Translations under genes and position numbers: made by a program | Part shown: positions 8,333 to 17,612 of the stretch, piece by piece | How the letters are laid out: each line of letters begins with the position of its first letter | Numbering within the stretch: the first letter of the stretch is position 1 | NCBI RefSeq assembly: GCF_004803895.1 | Contig: NZ_CP021978.1 | Location: forward strand, 7,626,001 to 7,690,000 | From: Streptomyces hawaiiensis | Lineage (GTDB): Bacteria; Actinomycetota; Actinomycetes; Streptomycetales; Streptomycetaceae | Reading direction: 5' to 3' | DNA length: 64,000 bases | The notes under the pieces: model-generated | Database searches by the model: none | Told to the model about the DNA's origin: nothing | The model's input: only the letters and a program-made list of their open reading frames with translations

Positions 8333-11017
8333 ATGACGGAGGTACGGCCCACGGCCGCCGCCTCGGCTTCCCTGTGGGAGCGCGACGAGGAGGTCGCCGC
8401 CGTCGAGCGGGCCGTCGACAGCCTGTGCGCGGACCGTTCCTCGTCCGGCGGACTGCTGGTCTTCCGTGGCGAGGCCGGACTCGGCAAGACCGCTCTGCTG
8501 GCCGAAACCCGCCGCATCGCCGAGGCCCGCGGCTGCGCGGTCTGGTCGGCACGCGGCGGCGAGACCCTCAGGTCGGTCCCCTTCAACGTGGTACGGCAGT
8601 TGCTGCAGCCGGCCCTGGTGTCGATGCTGCCGGAGGAAGCCCGCGAGTACCTCGGTGACTGGTACGACATCGCCGGCCCCGCCCTCGGCATAGCGGACCC
8701 CGGCGACCGGCAGGCCGATCCGCAGGGCGTGTGCGACGGCCTGGTCGCCGCCGTACGCCGGCTCGCCCGCCGGGACTGGCCGCTGGTGCTGCTGATCGAC
8801 GACGCCCACTGGGCGGACCAGGAGACCCTGCACTGGCTCGCGGGGCTCGCCGAGCGCCTCGACGAGATGTCCGTCCTGGTCGTCGTCACCCGCCGCCCCG
8901 AGGAGGTCTCCGGTGCGAGCGCCCGCCACCTCGACACCGTCGCCGCCGCCGCGGACGGCCCCGTCACCACCCTGAGCGCCCTCACCCCGGACGCCACGGC
9001 CGGACTCACCCGCGCCACCCTGGGCGACCACGCGGATGCCGCGTTCTGCCGCGAGGTCTGGGCCGTCACCGCCGGCAATCCCTACGAGACCGTCGAACTC
9101 CTCGCCAAGGTGCAGGACAGCGAACTCGAAGCGGTCGAGGCCCGGGCCGGCGACCTGCGCGAACTGAACCGCTCGGCCCGCGGCGGCGGTCTCGTCGCCC
9201 GCCTGGAGGAACTCGGCATCGACGCCACCAGGTTCGCCTGGGCCGCCGCCATCCTCGGCACCGGCATCTCCACCGGCCTGGTCGCCAAGCTCGCCACCCT
9301 GCGCCCGGACGACGCCCGCCGCTGCGCCGAACTGCTGCGCACCGCCCGCATCCTCACCGCGCCCGACCCCGCGACCGGTCGCAGCGCCGACGGCGATCTG
9401 GAGTTCGTCCACCCGCTGATCGCGACCGCCGTCTACCACTCCATCCCCGACGCCCTGCGCACCGCCATGCACGGCATCGCCGCCCGGATCGTCGCCGACG
9501 AGGGACACGGCGCCGCGGCCGCCGCCCGCCACCTCCTGGAGGTCCACCCGGACGACGACGAGGAACTCGTCGGGCAGCTGCGCGAGGCCGCCCGCGAGCA
9601 CCTCGCCGTCGGCGCCCCGGACGCCGCCCGGCGCTGCCTGGAGCGGGCCCTGGAGGAACCGCCCCGGCCCGAGTCCCACCCGCACGTGCTGTACGAACTC
9701 GCCGAGGCGACCTTCCTCACCGCGCCCGCCCGCACCATCGGCCACCTGCGGACGGCCCTCGCCATGCCCGGCCTCGACGGCGACCAGCGGGTCGACGCCG
9801 TCTTCCGGCTCTCCCAGGCGCTCCTGCACAACGACCAGCTGGAGGAGGCCGTCCGCACGGTCGAGGCGGAAGCCGCCCGGCTCCAGCCGGGCCCCGCCCG
9901 GATGCGGCTGCAGGCCGCGCAGTTCATGTGGGAGGGGTTGCACGCCGGCGAGGCCACCTCACCCGGCCGTTCCCAGCGGCTCGCCGACCTCGCCCGCCCC
10001 TGCACCGGCCGGGACAACTCCGAACGCGCCCTGCTCATCCTGCGCGGCTTCGACGCCCTGATGCACGGCGAGAACGCCGAGGAGGTCGCCGAGCTGTGCG
10101 ACCGCGCCCTCGTCAACGGCCGGCTGGCCCCCGGACTCGGCTGGACCGACACCGAGTGGGGCATCGAACTGCTGCTGATGCTGGCCAACGCGTACGCCTT
10201 CACCGACCGCCTCGACCGCGCCGAGACCCTCTACAACGAAGCGCTGCGCGCCTATGAGACAGCCGGCTGGAGCGGCGGCCACCTCGCCCTGGCCCACGCC
10301 TACGTCGGGATCGGCCACCGCAGGCGGGGCCGGCTGAAGGAAGCGGAGGCGTCCCTGCGCGAGTCGCTGCGCCTCGCCGAGCGCGTCGGCCGCGGCCTGC
10401 CCCTGTACTGGTCCGCGACCTGCAGCCTGGTCGACACCCTGCTCGCCCGCGGCCATGTCGAGCCGGCCTGGGACGTCGCCGAACGGCACGGCTTCGCCCC
10501 GCCCTACCCGTCCACCATCGTCCTGCCCGACCCGCGCTCGGTGCGCGGCCGGCTGCTGCTGGCCGTCGGCCGCACCAAGGACGGCATCAACGAACTGGAA
10601 GCCGCGGAGAAGGCGGCGGCGGCCCGCGGCCACCACAACCCCGTGCTTGTCCCCTGGGCGGCCGACCTCGCCCGCGCCCTCAGCACCGAGGACCCGGCCC
10701 GGGCCGCCCGGCTCGCCGTCGACGTCCGCCGCCAGGCGGAGCGCTTCGGCACGGACACGGCGATAGGGGAGGCCCTGCGCTGCGCCGCCGGCCTGGAGAC
10801 CGGCCAGCGAGCGGTCCGGCTCTACGCCCAGGCGGTCACGTACCTGGAGGCCTCGCCCTGCCAGTACGAGCACGCGGCGGCCCGTATCGAGTACGGCATC
10901 GCCGCCCGCTCGGCGGCCGACCTGCACCGCGGCCTGGACCTGGCGGTCTCGTGCGGGGCCGACGGACTGGAGGAGCGGGCTCGGGCGGCACTCGAGGCCG
11001 GTGTCGGCCCGGCGTAG
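8333..11017 (+). CDS. LAL-like AAA ATPase regulator without a LuxR DNA-binding domain
   Basis: This is an 894-residue protein. The N-terminal AAA/STAND module has Walker A GEAGLGKT (residues 46-53) and Walker B LVLLIDDAHWAD (from 151). A long helical TPR-like region follows, including AHAYVGIGHRRRGRLKEAEA. In large LuxR (LAL) regulators this architecture ends in a LuxR helix-turn-helix of about 65 residues. Here translation stops right after GADGLEERARAALEAG, where that domain would begin, and the next gene (minus strand) ends one base later. The protein could be truncated, or could act through a partner. ATG at 8333 is preceded by GGAGG. It is divergent from the MHS transporter. Confidence 0.85.
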   Translation: MTEVRPTAAASASLWERDEEVAAVERAVDSLCADRSSSGGLLVFRGEAGLGKTALLAETRRIAEARGCAVWSARGGETLRSVPFNVVRQLLQPALVSMLPEEAREYLGDWYDIAGPALGIADPGDRQADPQGVCDGLVAAVRRLARRDWPLVLLIDDAHWADQETLHWLAGLAERLDEMSVLVVVTRRPEEVSGASARHLDTVAAAADGPVTTLSALTPDATAGLTRATLGDHADAAFCREVWAVTAGNPYETVELLAKVQDSELEAVEARAGDLRELNRSARGGGLVARLEELGIDATRFAWAAAILGTGISTGLVAKLATLRPDDARRCAELLRTARILTAPDPATGRSADGDLEFVHPLIATAVYHSIPDALRTAMHGIAARIVADEGHGAAAAARHLLEVHPDDDEELVGQLREAAREHLAVGAPDAARRCLERALEEPPRPESHPHVLYELAEATFLTAPARTIGHLRTALAMPGLDGDQRVDAVFRLSQALLHNDQLEEAVRTVEAEAARLQPGPARMRLQAAQFMWEGLHAGEATSPGRSQRLADLARPCTGRDNSERALLILRGFDALMHGENAEEVAELCDRALVNGRLAPGLGWTDTEWGIELLLMLANAYAFTDRLDRAETLYNEALRAYETAGWSGGHLALAHAYVGIGHRRRGRLKEAEASLRESLRLAERVGRGLPLYWSATCSLVDTLLARGHVEPAWDVAERHGFAPPYPSTIVLPDPRSVRGRLLLAVGRTKDGINELEAAEKAAAARGHHNPVLVPWAADLARALSTEDPARAARLAVDVRRQAERFGTDTAIGEALRCAAGLETGQRAVRLYAQAVTYLEASPCQYEHAAARIEYGIAARSAADLHRGLDLAVSCGADGLEERARAALEAGVGPA

Positions 11018-11018
11018 T

Positions 11019-11810
11019 TCAGGCGCGGAGCAGCTGGCCGGTCACGGCCGCGAGGCGTCCGCGCACCTCGGGGTCGTACGCCGCCTCGTCCGCCCGCGCG
11101 GCACGGGTGCCGTCGAAGTAGCGGCCCGTACCCAGGTCTCGGGTCGCCAGCGCGATCAGGCCCGGTGCGCCGTCGGCGACCGTGTGCCGGGGCGTGAAGC
11201 CGGCCTCGCGGACCATCGCGGTGTCCATGTGGGTCGCGGGGTGCAGCACGTTCACGGCGACACCGCTGCCGTCGAGCTCCTCGGCGAGGGTGAAGGTGTG
11301 GGCGGCGAGCGCGAACTTGCTGCGGCAGTACGCCGACAGGCCGCTGTAGCGGCGGGTGAGCTCCGGGTCGGTGAAGTCGAGCGGTTCCTGTCCGGCCGAG
11401 CCGACGTTGACGATCCGGGCGGGGGCGTTGGCACGCAGCACCGGCAGCAGGGCGCCGGTCAGCGCGACCGGCGCCAGATAGTTGACCGCCAGCCGCAGCT
11501 CGTGCCCGTCGGCGCTCAGCTCACGCCCGGAGCCGGGCGGCCCCGCACCCAGGCCCGCGTTGTTGATCAGAACGTCCAGTTCGGGATGTGCGTCCCCGAC
11601 ATGCGCCGCCAGCTCCCGCACCTGGGTCAGCGAGGCGAGATCGGCGACGAACCCCTCGGCGTCGCCCTCGGCCCGCAGCTCCTCGACGAGCGCCCGCGTC
11701 CGGTCCTCGTCCCGGCCGTGGGCGAGGACGGTGTGCCCGGCGCGGACCAGCTCGAAGGCGACATGGCGGCCGAGCCCGGACGTGGCGCCGGTGAGCAGCA
11801 TCGTGGACAT
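11019..11810 (-). CDS. Short-chain dehydrogenase/reductase
   Basis: This is a 263-residue classical SDR. It has the cofactor motif TGATSGLG (residues 7-14), NNAG (83-86), a catalytic Ser near 138 and the YCRSK active site (Tyr161, Lys165). HGRDEDR after the second strand suggests NADP(H) preference. The length is normal. The substrate is unknown. Lipid- and retinol-type SDRs share the SGLSAYCRSKFA segment. The stop codon lies one base from the convergent regulator stop. It starts 78 bases downstream of the pca operon end and may be read from it, but a separate promoter is possible. Confidence 0.88.
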   Translation of the reverse strand: MSTMLLTGATSGLGRHVAFELVRAGHTVLAHGRDEDRTRALVEELRAEGDAEGFVADLASLTQVRELAAHVGDAHPELDVLINNAGLGAGPPGSGRELSADGHELRLAVNYLAPVALTGALLPVLRANAPARIVNVGSAGQEPLDFTDPELTRRYSGLSAYCRSKFALAAHTFTLAEELDGSGVAVNVLHPATHMDTAMVREAGFTPRHTVADGAPGLIALATRDLGTGRYFDGTRAARADEAAYDPEVRGRLAAVTGQLLRA

Positions 11811-11888
11811 GCTCCCACCGTAGGCACGCGGAGAAGGATGGTGCGAGACCTGGCCGGGCCTACGACCAGCAGGGTCACCCTCCGGCCC

Positions 11889-13007
11889 TCATGAGGTGCC
11901 GTCCTCCTCCGCCAGCACCCGCTGGGCCGTCGCGAACGCCGAGTTCGCCGCCGGCACCCCGCAGTACACCGCCGTCTGGAGCAGCACCGCGCCGATCTCC
12001 TCCGGGGTGAGCCCGCCCCGGCGGGCCGCTCGGACGTGCATGGCCAGCTCGTCATAGTGGCCGTGCGCGACCAGCGCGGTGAGGGTGATCATGCTGCGCT
12101 CGCGGCGCGACAGGGTCGGATCGGTCCAGATCTCACCCCAGGCGTAGCGCGAGATGAAGTCCTGGAAACGGGCCGTGAACGGTGTCTGCCGGGCCTGCGC
12201 CCCGTCGACGTGTACGTCGCCGAGCACCTCGCGCCGTACGGCCATGCCCCGGAGGGCCCCCTGACCGAAGTGGGCGCGCAGGGCGGTCAGTACCGCCTCC
12301 GGGCACTGCGCGGGCGCCAGGTGGGAGGCGCCCGCCAGCTCCACGAGCGTCGCGCCCGGCACCGCGTCGGCGATCTCCCGCAGATGCGCGGGCGGCGTCG
12401 CGGGATCCTCACGGCCGGCGATCAGCAGGGTCGGCACGGCGATCTCCGTCAGCCGCTCCCGCAGATCGAACGCCGCGAGCGCGTCACAGCAGGCGGCGTA
12501 CGCGCCCGGGTCGGCGTCCCGGTGGTTCTGAACCAGGCGCGGCACGGTGAAGCCGCCGGCGAACCAGCGCGCGTCGGCGTTCTCCGCCAGCCCGGCCAGC
12601 CCCTCCCCTCGCACGCGCGCGGCCCGCTCCTCCCACGGCCGGGAACCGTTGAAGTGCGCCGACGAGCAGATCACGGCGAGCGACGACAGCCGCTCCGGCT
12701 GGTGCACCGCGAGATGCAGCCCCACGGCCCCGCCCAGCGACACACCCGCGTAAGCGAACCGCTCGATGCCGAGCGAGTCGGCGAGCGCCAGCACCAGCCC
12801 GGCGAGGTCACCGACCGTCGCGCCCTCCTCGATGAGACCGGCCGCCGAACCGCCGTGCCCCGGCAGGTCCCAGCGCACCACCCGGTGGGTGATCGACAGC
12901 TCGGGCGCCACCTGGTCCCACAGGGCGTACGACGTGCCGAGCGAGGGGCCGAGCAGCAGCGGGGGAGCGGAGGCGGGTCCTTCGGCGTGGTGGTTCAGGA
13001 GGGTCAA
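11889..13007 (-). CDS. pcaL: Bifunctional 3-oxoadipate enol-lactonase / 4-carboxymuconolactone decarboxylase
   Basis: This is a 372-residue fusion. Residues 1-250 form an alpha/beta hydrolase (PcaD) with GVSLGG (Ser90), GREDPATP (Asp201) and GASHLAP (His229). Residues from about 254 form the PcaC decarboxylase, with WTDPTLSRRERSMITLTALVAHG and the closing GGLTPEEIGAVLLQ helix. It catalyses decarboxylation of 4-carboxymuconolactone and hydrolysis of the enol-lactone to 3-oxoadipate. The start is a TTG at 13007 whose last two bases begin the pcaB stop (TTGA overlap), with GGAG seven bases upstream. It is the last gene of the pca operon. Confidence 0.93.
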   Translation of the reverse strand: MTLLNHHAEGPASAPPLLLGPSLGTSYALWDQVAPELSITHRVVRWDLPGHGGSAAGLIEEGATVGDLAGLVLALADSLGIERFAYAGVSLGGAVGLHLAVHQPERLSSLAVICSSAHFNGSRPWEERAARVRGEGLAGLAENADARWFAGGFTVPRLVQNHRDADPGAYAACCDALAAFDLRERLTEIAVPTLLIAGREDPATPPAHLREIADAVPGATLVELAGASHLAPAQCPEAVLTALRAHFGQGALRGMAVRREVLGDVHVDGAQARQTPFTARFQDFISRYAWGEIWTDPTLSRRERSMITLTALVAHGHYDELAMHVRAARRGGLTPEEIGAVLLQTAVYCGVPAANSAFATAQRVLAEEDGTS

Positions 13008-14299
13008 CGTCGCTCCAGAGCACGATCGGTGAGAGTCCCGGCGGACCCGGTGTAGTGGGTGGGATCGAGGTCGGCGTCCGCCAACTCCGGTGCTTGGGCG
13101 AGAGGTTGTTCCTCGGAGGCCAGCCGGGTGAGGAGTTCCTTGGCGCGGGCGCGGCCCAGCACCGGGGCCAGCTCGGCGGACAGCCGCTCGGAGACGATCG
13201 ATCCGTGTGTGAGATCCAGGTGTTCGCGCATGGCCTCGGGTCTGACCCGCAGTCCCCGCGCCAGTTCGGCGGCGTCCCGGGCGGCCCCGCCGACCAGCCG
13301 CAACAGGTCCCGCAGCGGCTCCCACTCGGCGTGCCAGGCCCCGGCCGGACGTTCGTCCTCCGCGGCCATGGCGCCGTACAGCGTGGCCGCGAGCTGGGGT
13401 GCCCGCCGCGCGGCTGAGGCGATCAGGGTGGACCGTACGGGATTGGCTTTGTGCGGCATGGCGGACGAACCCCCGCCACTGCCCTCCACGACCTCGGCGA
13501 TCTCCGTGCGGGAGAGGGTGAGGACGTCCGCGGCGACCTTGCCGAGCGCGCCCGCCGTGAAGGCCAGGCACCCGGCGAGATCGCCGATCGGCGTCCGCAG
13601 GGTGTGCCAGGGCAGGTCGGGCGCACGGAGGCCGAGTTCGCGGGCGTACGCCTCCGGCAGCCCGGCCGGATCGCTGGCGCCGTACGCACCGAAGGCCGCC
13701 AGTGTCCCCGCCGCACCGCCGAGCTGGGCGGGCAGCGACTCCCGTACGGCCCGCATCCGGTCCCGGGCGTCCAGCACCAGCGACCGCCACCCGGCGGCCT
13801 TCAGCCCGAACGTGGTCGGCACGGCGTGCTGGGTGAGGGTCCGCCCCGGCATCGCGGTGTCGCGGTGTTCGGCGGCCAGCCGGGACAGGGCCTGTTCGGT
13901 ACGGCCGAGGTCGGCGAGGACCGGGTCGAGGGTCCGCGCGGCGACCAGCATCGTCGCCGTGTCCATGATGTCCTGGCTGGTCGCGCCCCGGTGGACGTAG
14001 GGGCCGTACGCCTCGCCCACGGCCTTCGTCAGATCCGCGACCAGGGGGATGACGGGATTGCCGCCCGCGCGGGCCCGCCCGGCGAGGGAGCCTACGTCGA
14101 AGGCACCGGCATCGGCCGCCTCGGTCACCGCCGTCGCCGCCTCGGCCGGGGCCAGCCCCGTCGCGGCCTGGGCACGCGTGAGCGCGGCCTCCGCGTCGAG
14201 CAGCGCCCGCAGATACGCCTCGTCGCTGGTGGCGGCCGCGGCCGCCGAGCCGGCCCACCCGGGGGCGAGCAGGCCGGTGTCGCCGGAGGGAGCTGTCAC
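13004..14299 (-). CDS. pcaB: 3-carboxy-cis,cis-muconate cycloisomerase
   Basis: This is a 431-residue member of the fumarase/aspartase superfamily. The family signature GSSAMPHKANPVRS lies at residues 277-290, and the upstream HRGATSQDIMDTATM block (from 103) completes the active site. It lactonises 3-carboxymuconate to 4-carboxymuconolactone, the step after ring cleavage. The ATG overlaps the pcaG stop by four bases (ATGA), and its own stop overlaps the pcaL TTG, so translation is coupled through three genes. Confidence 0.94.
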   Translation of the reverse strand: MTAPSGDTGLLAPGWAGSAAAAATSDEAYLRALLDAEAALTRAQAATGLAPAEAATAVTEAADAGAFDVGSLAGRARAGGNPVIPLVADLTKAVGEAYGPYVHRGATSQDIMDTATMLVAARTLDPVLADLGRTEQALSRLAAEHRDTAMPGRTLTQHAVPTTFGLKAAGWRSLVLDARDRMRAVRESLPAQLGGAAGTLAAFGAYGASDPAGLPEAYARELGLRAPDLPWHTLRTPIGDLAGCLAFTAGALGKVAADVLTLSRTEIAEVVEGSGGGSSAMPHKANPVRSTLIASAARRAPQLAATLYGAMAAEDERPAGAWHAEWEPLRDLLRLVGGAARDAAELARGLRVRPEAMREHLDLTHGSIVSERLSAELAPVLGRARAKELLTRLASEEQPLAQAPELADADLDPTHYTGSAGTLTDRALERR

Positions 14300-14901
14300 T
14301 GGAACTCCAGGAAGACCGTCTCGCCCTCACCCTGAAGGCGGATGTCGAAACGGTACGTGCCGTCCCCCTCCTCCACGGCGATCAGCGTGTCGCGGCGGGC
14401 GTCCTCCAGCCCGGACAGCAGCGGATCGGCGGCGAGCGCCGCCGCGTCGCCCGGCAGGTGGATCCGGGTGTACAGGTGAAGGAGCAGCCCGCGCGCGAAG
14501 ACGCACACGCTGATGTACGGGGCGTTCCGCCCCCGTGCGCCGGGCCGCAGTGTGCGCGCGTACCAGTGGCCGTTCGCGTCGGTCTGGATCCGTCCCCAGC
14601 CCGTGAACTCCACGCCGTTGCGCCCGAGGAAGCCGCCCGAGGCCGGGTCGCGCCGCATCGAGCCGTCGGCCGTCGGCAGGTTGCCCTCGGGGTCCGGCCC
14701 CCACAGCTCGATCAGGGCGTCCGGCAGCGGCTTGCCCTCGCCGTCGGTGACGTAGCCGTGCACCGTGACCGTGTCCGGGTGCCCGAGGGGCGCGATGTCC
14801 TCGCCGCCGCGGAACGGCAGGGCGTGGCCGTAGAACGGGCCGACGGTGTGCGAGGGGGTGGGCAGCACGCTCTCCGGCCGGTCGGGGTCGATCTTCGTCA
14901 T
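14296..14901 (-). CDS. pcaG: Protocatechuate 3,4-dioxygenase alpha subunit
   Basis: This 201-residue protein has the intradiol dioxygenase fold: TPSHTVGPFYGHALPF near the N terminus, LPDALIELWGPDPEGN and NAPYISVCVFARGLLLHLYTR. As expected for the alpha subunit, it supports the active site but lacks the full set of iron ligands, which the beta subunit provides. With PcaH it opens the protocatechuate ring between the two hydroxyls using O2. It begins six bases after pcaH ends. Confidence 0.95.
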   Translation of the reverse strand: MTKIDPDRPESVLPTPSHTVGPFYGHALPFRGGEDIAPLGHPDTVTVHGYVTDGEGKPLPDALIELWGPDPEGNLPTADGSMRRDPASGGFLGRNGVEFTGWGRIQTDANGHWYARTLRPGARGRNAPYISVCVFARGLLLHLYTRIHLPGDAAALAADPLLSGLEDARRDTLIAVEEGDGTYRFDIRLQGEGETVFLEFQ

Positions 14902-14907
14902 GGCTGG

Positions 14908-15681
14908 TCAGCGCCCTTCTTCGATCCAGGTGGCCTGCGGGCCGTCCAGCACGATGTCCCAGTGGTAGCCCATCGAGAACTCCGGCACCGACAGGCTGTG
15001 GTCGTAGGTGGCGACCAGCCGATGGCGGGCCGCGTCGTCCGTCACGGACTGGATGATCGGGTCGTAGGGGAACAGCGGGTCGCTCGGGAAGTACATCTGC
15101 GTCACGAGCCGCTGGGTGAACGCCGTGCCGAAGAGCGAGAAGTGGATGTGGGCCGGCCGCCAGGCGTTGACGTGCTGACGCCACGGGTACGGGCCCGGCT
15201 GGACGGTGGTGAAGCGGTAGTGGCCGTCGTCGTCGGTGAGGGTGCGGCCCACACCGGTGAAGTTGGGGTCGAGCGGGGCGTCGTGCTGCTCGCGCTGGTG
15301 GGCGTAGCGACCCGCCGAGTTGGCCTGCCAGATCTCCACGAGCTGGCCGCGCACCGGGCGTCCGTCGCGGTCCAGGAGCCGTCCGGAGACGGTGATGCGC
15401 TCACCGATCGGCTCGCCGTCGTGCTGCCGGGTGAGATCGTTGTCGATCTCGGTGATGTCCCGCTCCCCGAAGGCCGGGGAGGACAGCTCCACCAGCTCCG
15501 GGTCCTTGCCGACGTCGATGGTGACCGGCGGCTGCTTGGGGTGCCGGAGCACCGAGGAGCGGTACGGCGCGTAGTCGCGGCGCGGCTGGTGCTCGACGGG
15601 TCCGCCGTCGGCGAGCCGCTTCTCGTACGCGGCGTGCTCGGCCGCGATCTCCTGGTCGATGTCGTGCTGGGTGAGAGTCAT
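14908..15681 (-). CDS. pcaH: Protocatechuate 3,4-dioxygenase beta subunit
   Basis: This is a 257-residue catalytic subunit. The four non-heme Fe(III) ligands are visible as Tyr126 (AGRYAHQ), Tyr165 (GPYPWR) and His178 and His180 (RPAHIHFS). The LVEIWQANSAGRY block is the intradiol signature. ATG at 15681 gives MTLTQHDIDQ. The frame extends further upstream, but that stretch lies in an intergenic repeat and is rejected. An 87-base gap with that repeat separates it from pcaF upstream, the only sizeable gap inside the operon. Confidence 0.95.
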   Translation of the reverse strand: MTLTQHDIDQEIAAEHAAYEKRLADGGPVEHQPRRDYAPYRSSVLRHPKQPPVTIDVGKDPELVELSSPAFGERDITEIDNDLTRQHDGEPIGERITVSGRLLDRDGRPVRGQLVEIWQANSAGRYAHQREQHDAPLDPNFTGVGRTLTDDDGHYRFTTVQPGPYPWRQHVNAWRPAHIHFSLFGTAFTQRLVTQMYFPSDPLFPYDPIIQSVTDDAARHRLVATYDHSLSVPEFSMGYHWDIVLDGPQATWIEEGR

Positions 15682-15710
15682 GGGGGTCCCTGAGTGTTCG
15701 TGAGGGTCTC

Positions 15711-15768
15711 GCCCCAAAGGGGCGCGGGGAACTGCGCGACCAGCCACCTACGGTCCGCAGCCGAACGT
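15711..15768 (-). repeat. Dispersed Streptomyces intergenic repeat with hairpin, inside the pca operon
   Basis: On the plus strand the segment opens with a GCCCC-AAA-GGGGC hairpin (15711-15723) and continues GCGGGGAACTGCGCGACCAG, then a CCGCAGCCGA tail. From memory this exact order is one of the commonest intergenic repeats in Streptomyces genomes. It fills the pcaF-pcaH gap. The hairpin could attenuate transcription or stabilise RNA ends. Confidence 0.65.
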
Positions 15769-16971
15769 CTACCGTTCCAGGACGAGCGCAAGGCCTTGTC
15801 CCACTCCGATGCACAGCGTGGCGACACCGACCCCGCTGCCACCCCGGGCCAGCTGATGAGCAACCGTGCCGGCGAGCCGAGCCCCGGACGCACCCAGCGG
15901 ATGCCCCAGGGCGATCGCGCCGCCCTGCGGATTGAGGATCGCGGGATCGAACTCGGGCCACTCGGCCACACACCCCAGCACCTGCGCGGCGAACGCCTCG
16001 TTCAGCTCCAGCACGGACAGGTCGCCGAACCCCCGGCCCGCCTTGGCCAACGCCCGGTTGACGGCCTCCACGGGCGCCAGCCCGAAGTAGTGCGGGTCGG
16101 TCGCGGAGACGCCCGTCGCGCGGATACGGGCGAGCGGTTCGCGGCCCGTGGCCTTCAACCCCTCGTCGTCGACGAGCAGCAGCGCCGCAGCACCGTCGTT
16201 CAGCGGGGACGCGTTGCCCGCCGTCACCGTGCCGCCCTCCTCGCGGAACGACGGCTTCAGCCTGGCCATCGCCGCCAGGGAGGCATCCGGCCGGACGCAC
16301 TCGTCGGCGGCGAAGACCACCGGCTCGCCCTTGCGCCGTGGGATCGCCACGGACGCCAGCTCACCGTCGAACAGGCCCTCGGACTGCGCTCGCGCGGCCT
16401 TCTCGTGGCTGCGCAGCGCGAACTCGTCCTGCTGCTCCCGGCCGATCTTGTGCTTGTCCGCGATGAGTTCGGCCGACTCGCCCAGCGGGATCGTCCACTG
16501 CGGCTCCATGCGCGGGTTGACCATGCGCCAGCCGAGCGTCGTCGAGTACAGCTCGGTGTGCCCGGCCGGGAAGGGCTTGTCGCTCTTCGGCAGCACGTAC
16601 GGCGCCCGGGTCATGGACTCGACCCCGCCGGCCAGCGCGATGGACGCGTCGCCGAGCGCGATGGCCCGGGCCGCCTGGATCACGGCCTCCAGGCCGGACG
16701 CGCACAGCCGGTTGACCGTCACGCCCGGCACGGACGTGGGCAGACCCGCGAGCAGCGCGGCCATCCGGCCGACGTTGCGGTTCTCCTCACCGGCCCCGTT
16801 CGCGTTGCCGAAGTACACGTCTTCGACCCGGGCCGGGTCCAGATCCGGCGTACGGCCGAGGAGTTCGCGGACGGCATGCGCGGCCAGGTCGTCCGGGCGC
16901 ACGCTCGCCAGGCCCCCGTTGTAGCGGCCGATCGGCGTGCGGACCGCGTCGACGATGTAGACGTCCTTCAC
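15769..16971 (-). CDS. pcaF: 3-oxoadipyl-CoA thiolase
   Basis: This is a 400-residue thiolase. Its nucleophile is Cys90 in NRLCASGLEA, and the second pair is His357 (GHPLGASG) and Cys387 (TLCIGVGQG). The sequence ENRNVGRMAALLAGLP and the pca context point to beta-ketoadipyl-CoA cleavage into succinyl-CoA and acetyl-CoA over general acetoacetyl-CoA thiolase. GTG at 16971 overlaps the pcaJ stop as GTGA. Confidence 0.94.
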   Translation of the reverse strand: MKDVYIVDAVRTPIGRYNGGLASVRPDDLAAHAVRELLGRTPDLDPARVEDVYFGNANGAGEENRNVGRMAALLAGLPTSVPGVTVNRLCASGLEAVIQAARAIALGDASIALAGGVESMTRAPYVLPKSDKPFPAGHTELYSTTLGWRMVNPRMEPQWTIPLGESAELIADKHKIGREQQDEFALRSHEKAARAQSEGLFDGELASVAIPRRKGEPVVFAADECVRPDASLAAMARLKPSFREEGGTVTAGNASPLNDGAAALLLVDDEGLKATGREPLARIRATGVSATDPHYFGLAPVEAVNRALAKAGRGFGDLSVLELNEAFAAQVLGCVAEWPEFDPAILNPQGGAIALGHPLGASGARLAGTVAHQLARGGSGVGVATLCIGVGQGLALVLER

Positions 16972-17612
16972 TTCAGGCCCTCCGGCACGGTCAGTTCGGC
17001 GTCGGTCCGGGCGACGATCTCCCCGGCGGTCACGCCCGGCGCCGTCTCGATCAGGACGAGCCCGTCGTCGGTGACGTCGAGGACGCCGAGGTCGGTGATG
17101 ATCCGGTTCACGCAGGCCTTGCCGGTCAGCGGCAGGGTGCACTCGGTGAGAATCTTCGGCGAGCCGTCCTTGGCGGTGTGCGTCATGACGACCACGACCG
17201 TACGGGCGCCGTGCACGAGGTCCATCGCCCCGCCGATGCCGGTGATCAGCTTGCCGGGGACGGCCCAGTTGGCCAGGTCGCCCCGCTCGGACACCTGCAT
17301 GGCACCGAGCACGGCGACGTCGATGTGCCCGCCCCGGATCATCGAGAACGACAGCGCCGAGTCGAAGAAGGAGGCGCCCGGCAGGACCGTCACCGTCTCC
17401 TTCCCGGCGTTGATCAGGTCCGGGTCGACGGCGTCCTCGGTGGGGTAGGGGCCGGTGCCCAGGATGCCGTTCTCCGACTCCAGGACGACCTCCACGCCCT
17501 CGGGGAGGTAGTTCGGGATCAACGTGGGCAGGCCGATGCCGAGGTTGACGTACTGCCCGTCCCTCAGCTCCCCGGCCGCCCGTGCGGCCATCTCCTCGCG
17601 CGTCCAGGCCAT
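16968..17612 (-). CDS. pcaJ: 3-oxoadipate CoA-transferase, subunit B
   Basis: This 214-residue subunit carries the catalytic glutamate, Glu47 in SENGILGTG. The GLPTLIPNYLP and GGAMDLVHGA blocks are typical of family I CoA-transferase beta subunits. With PcaI it moves CoA from succinyl-CoA to 3-oxoadipate. Its ATG shares one base with the pcaI stop codon at 17612 (ATG over TGA), and its TGA overlaps the pcaF GTG. SCO-like OXCT enzymes are close relatives, and the operon decides the name. Confidence 0.94.
   Translation of the reverse strand: MAWTREEMAARAAGELRDGQYVNLGIGLPTLIPNYLPEGVEVVLESENGILGTGPYPTEDAVDPDLINAGKETVTVLPGASFFDSALSFSMIRGGHIDVAVLGAMQVSERGDLANWAVPGKLITGIGGAMDLVHGARTVVVVMTHTAKDGSPKILTECTLPLTGKACVNRIITDLGVLDVTDDGLVLIETAPGVTAGEIVARTDAELTVPEGLK

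Noticed and set aside
6848..9943. A 1031-codon frame extending the MHS transporter upstream
   Set aside because: The extension is antisense to the AAA/TPR regulator and has no transporter-like N terminus. The family start is at about 8152.
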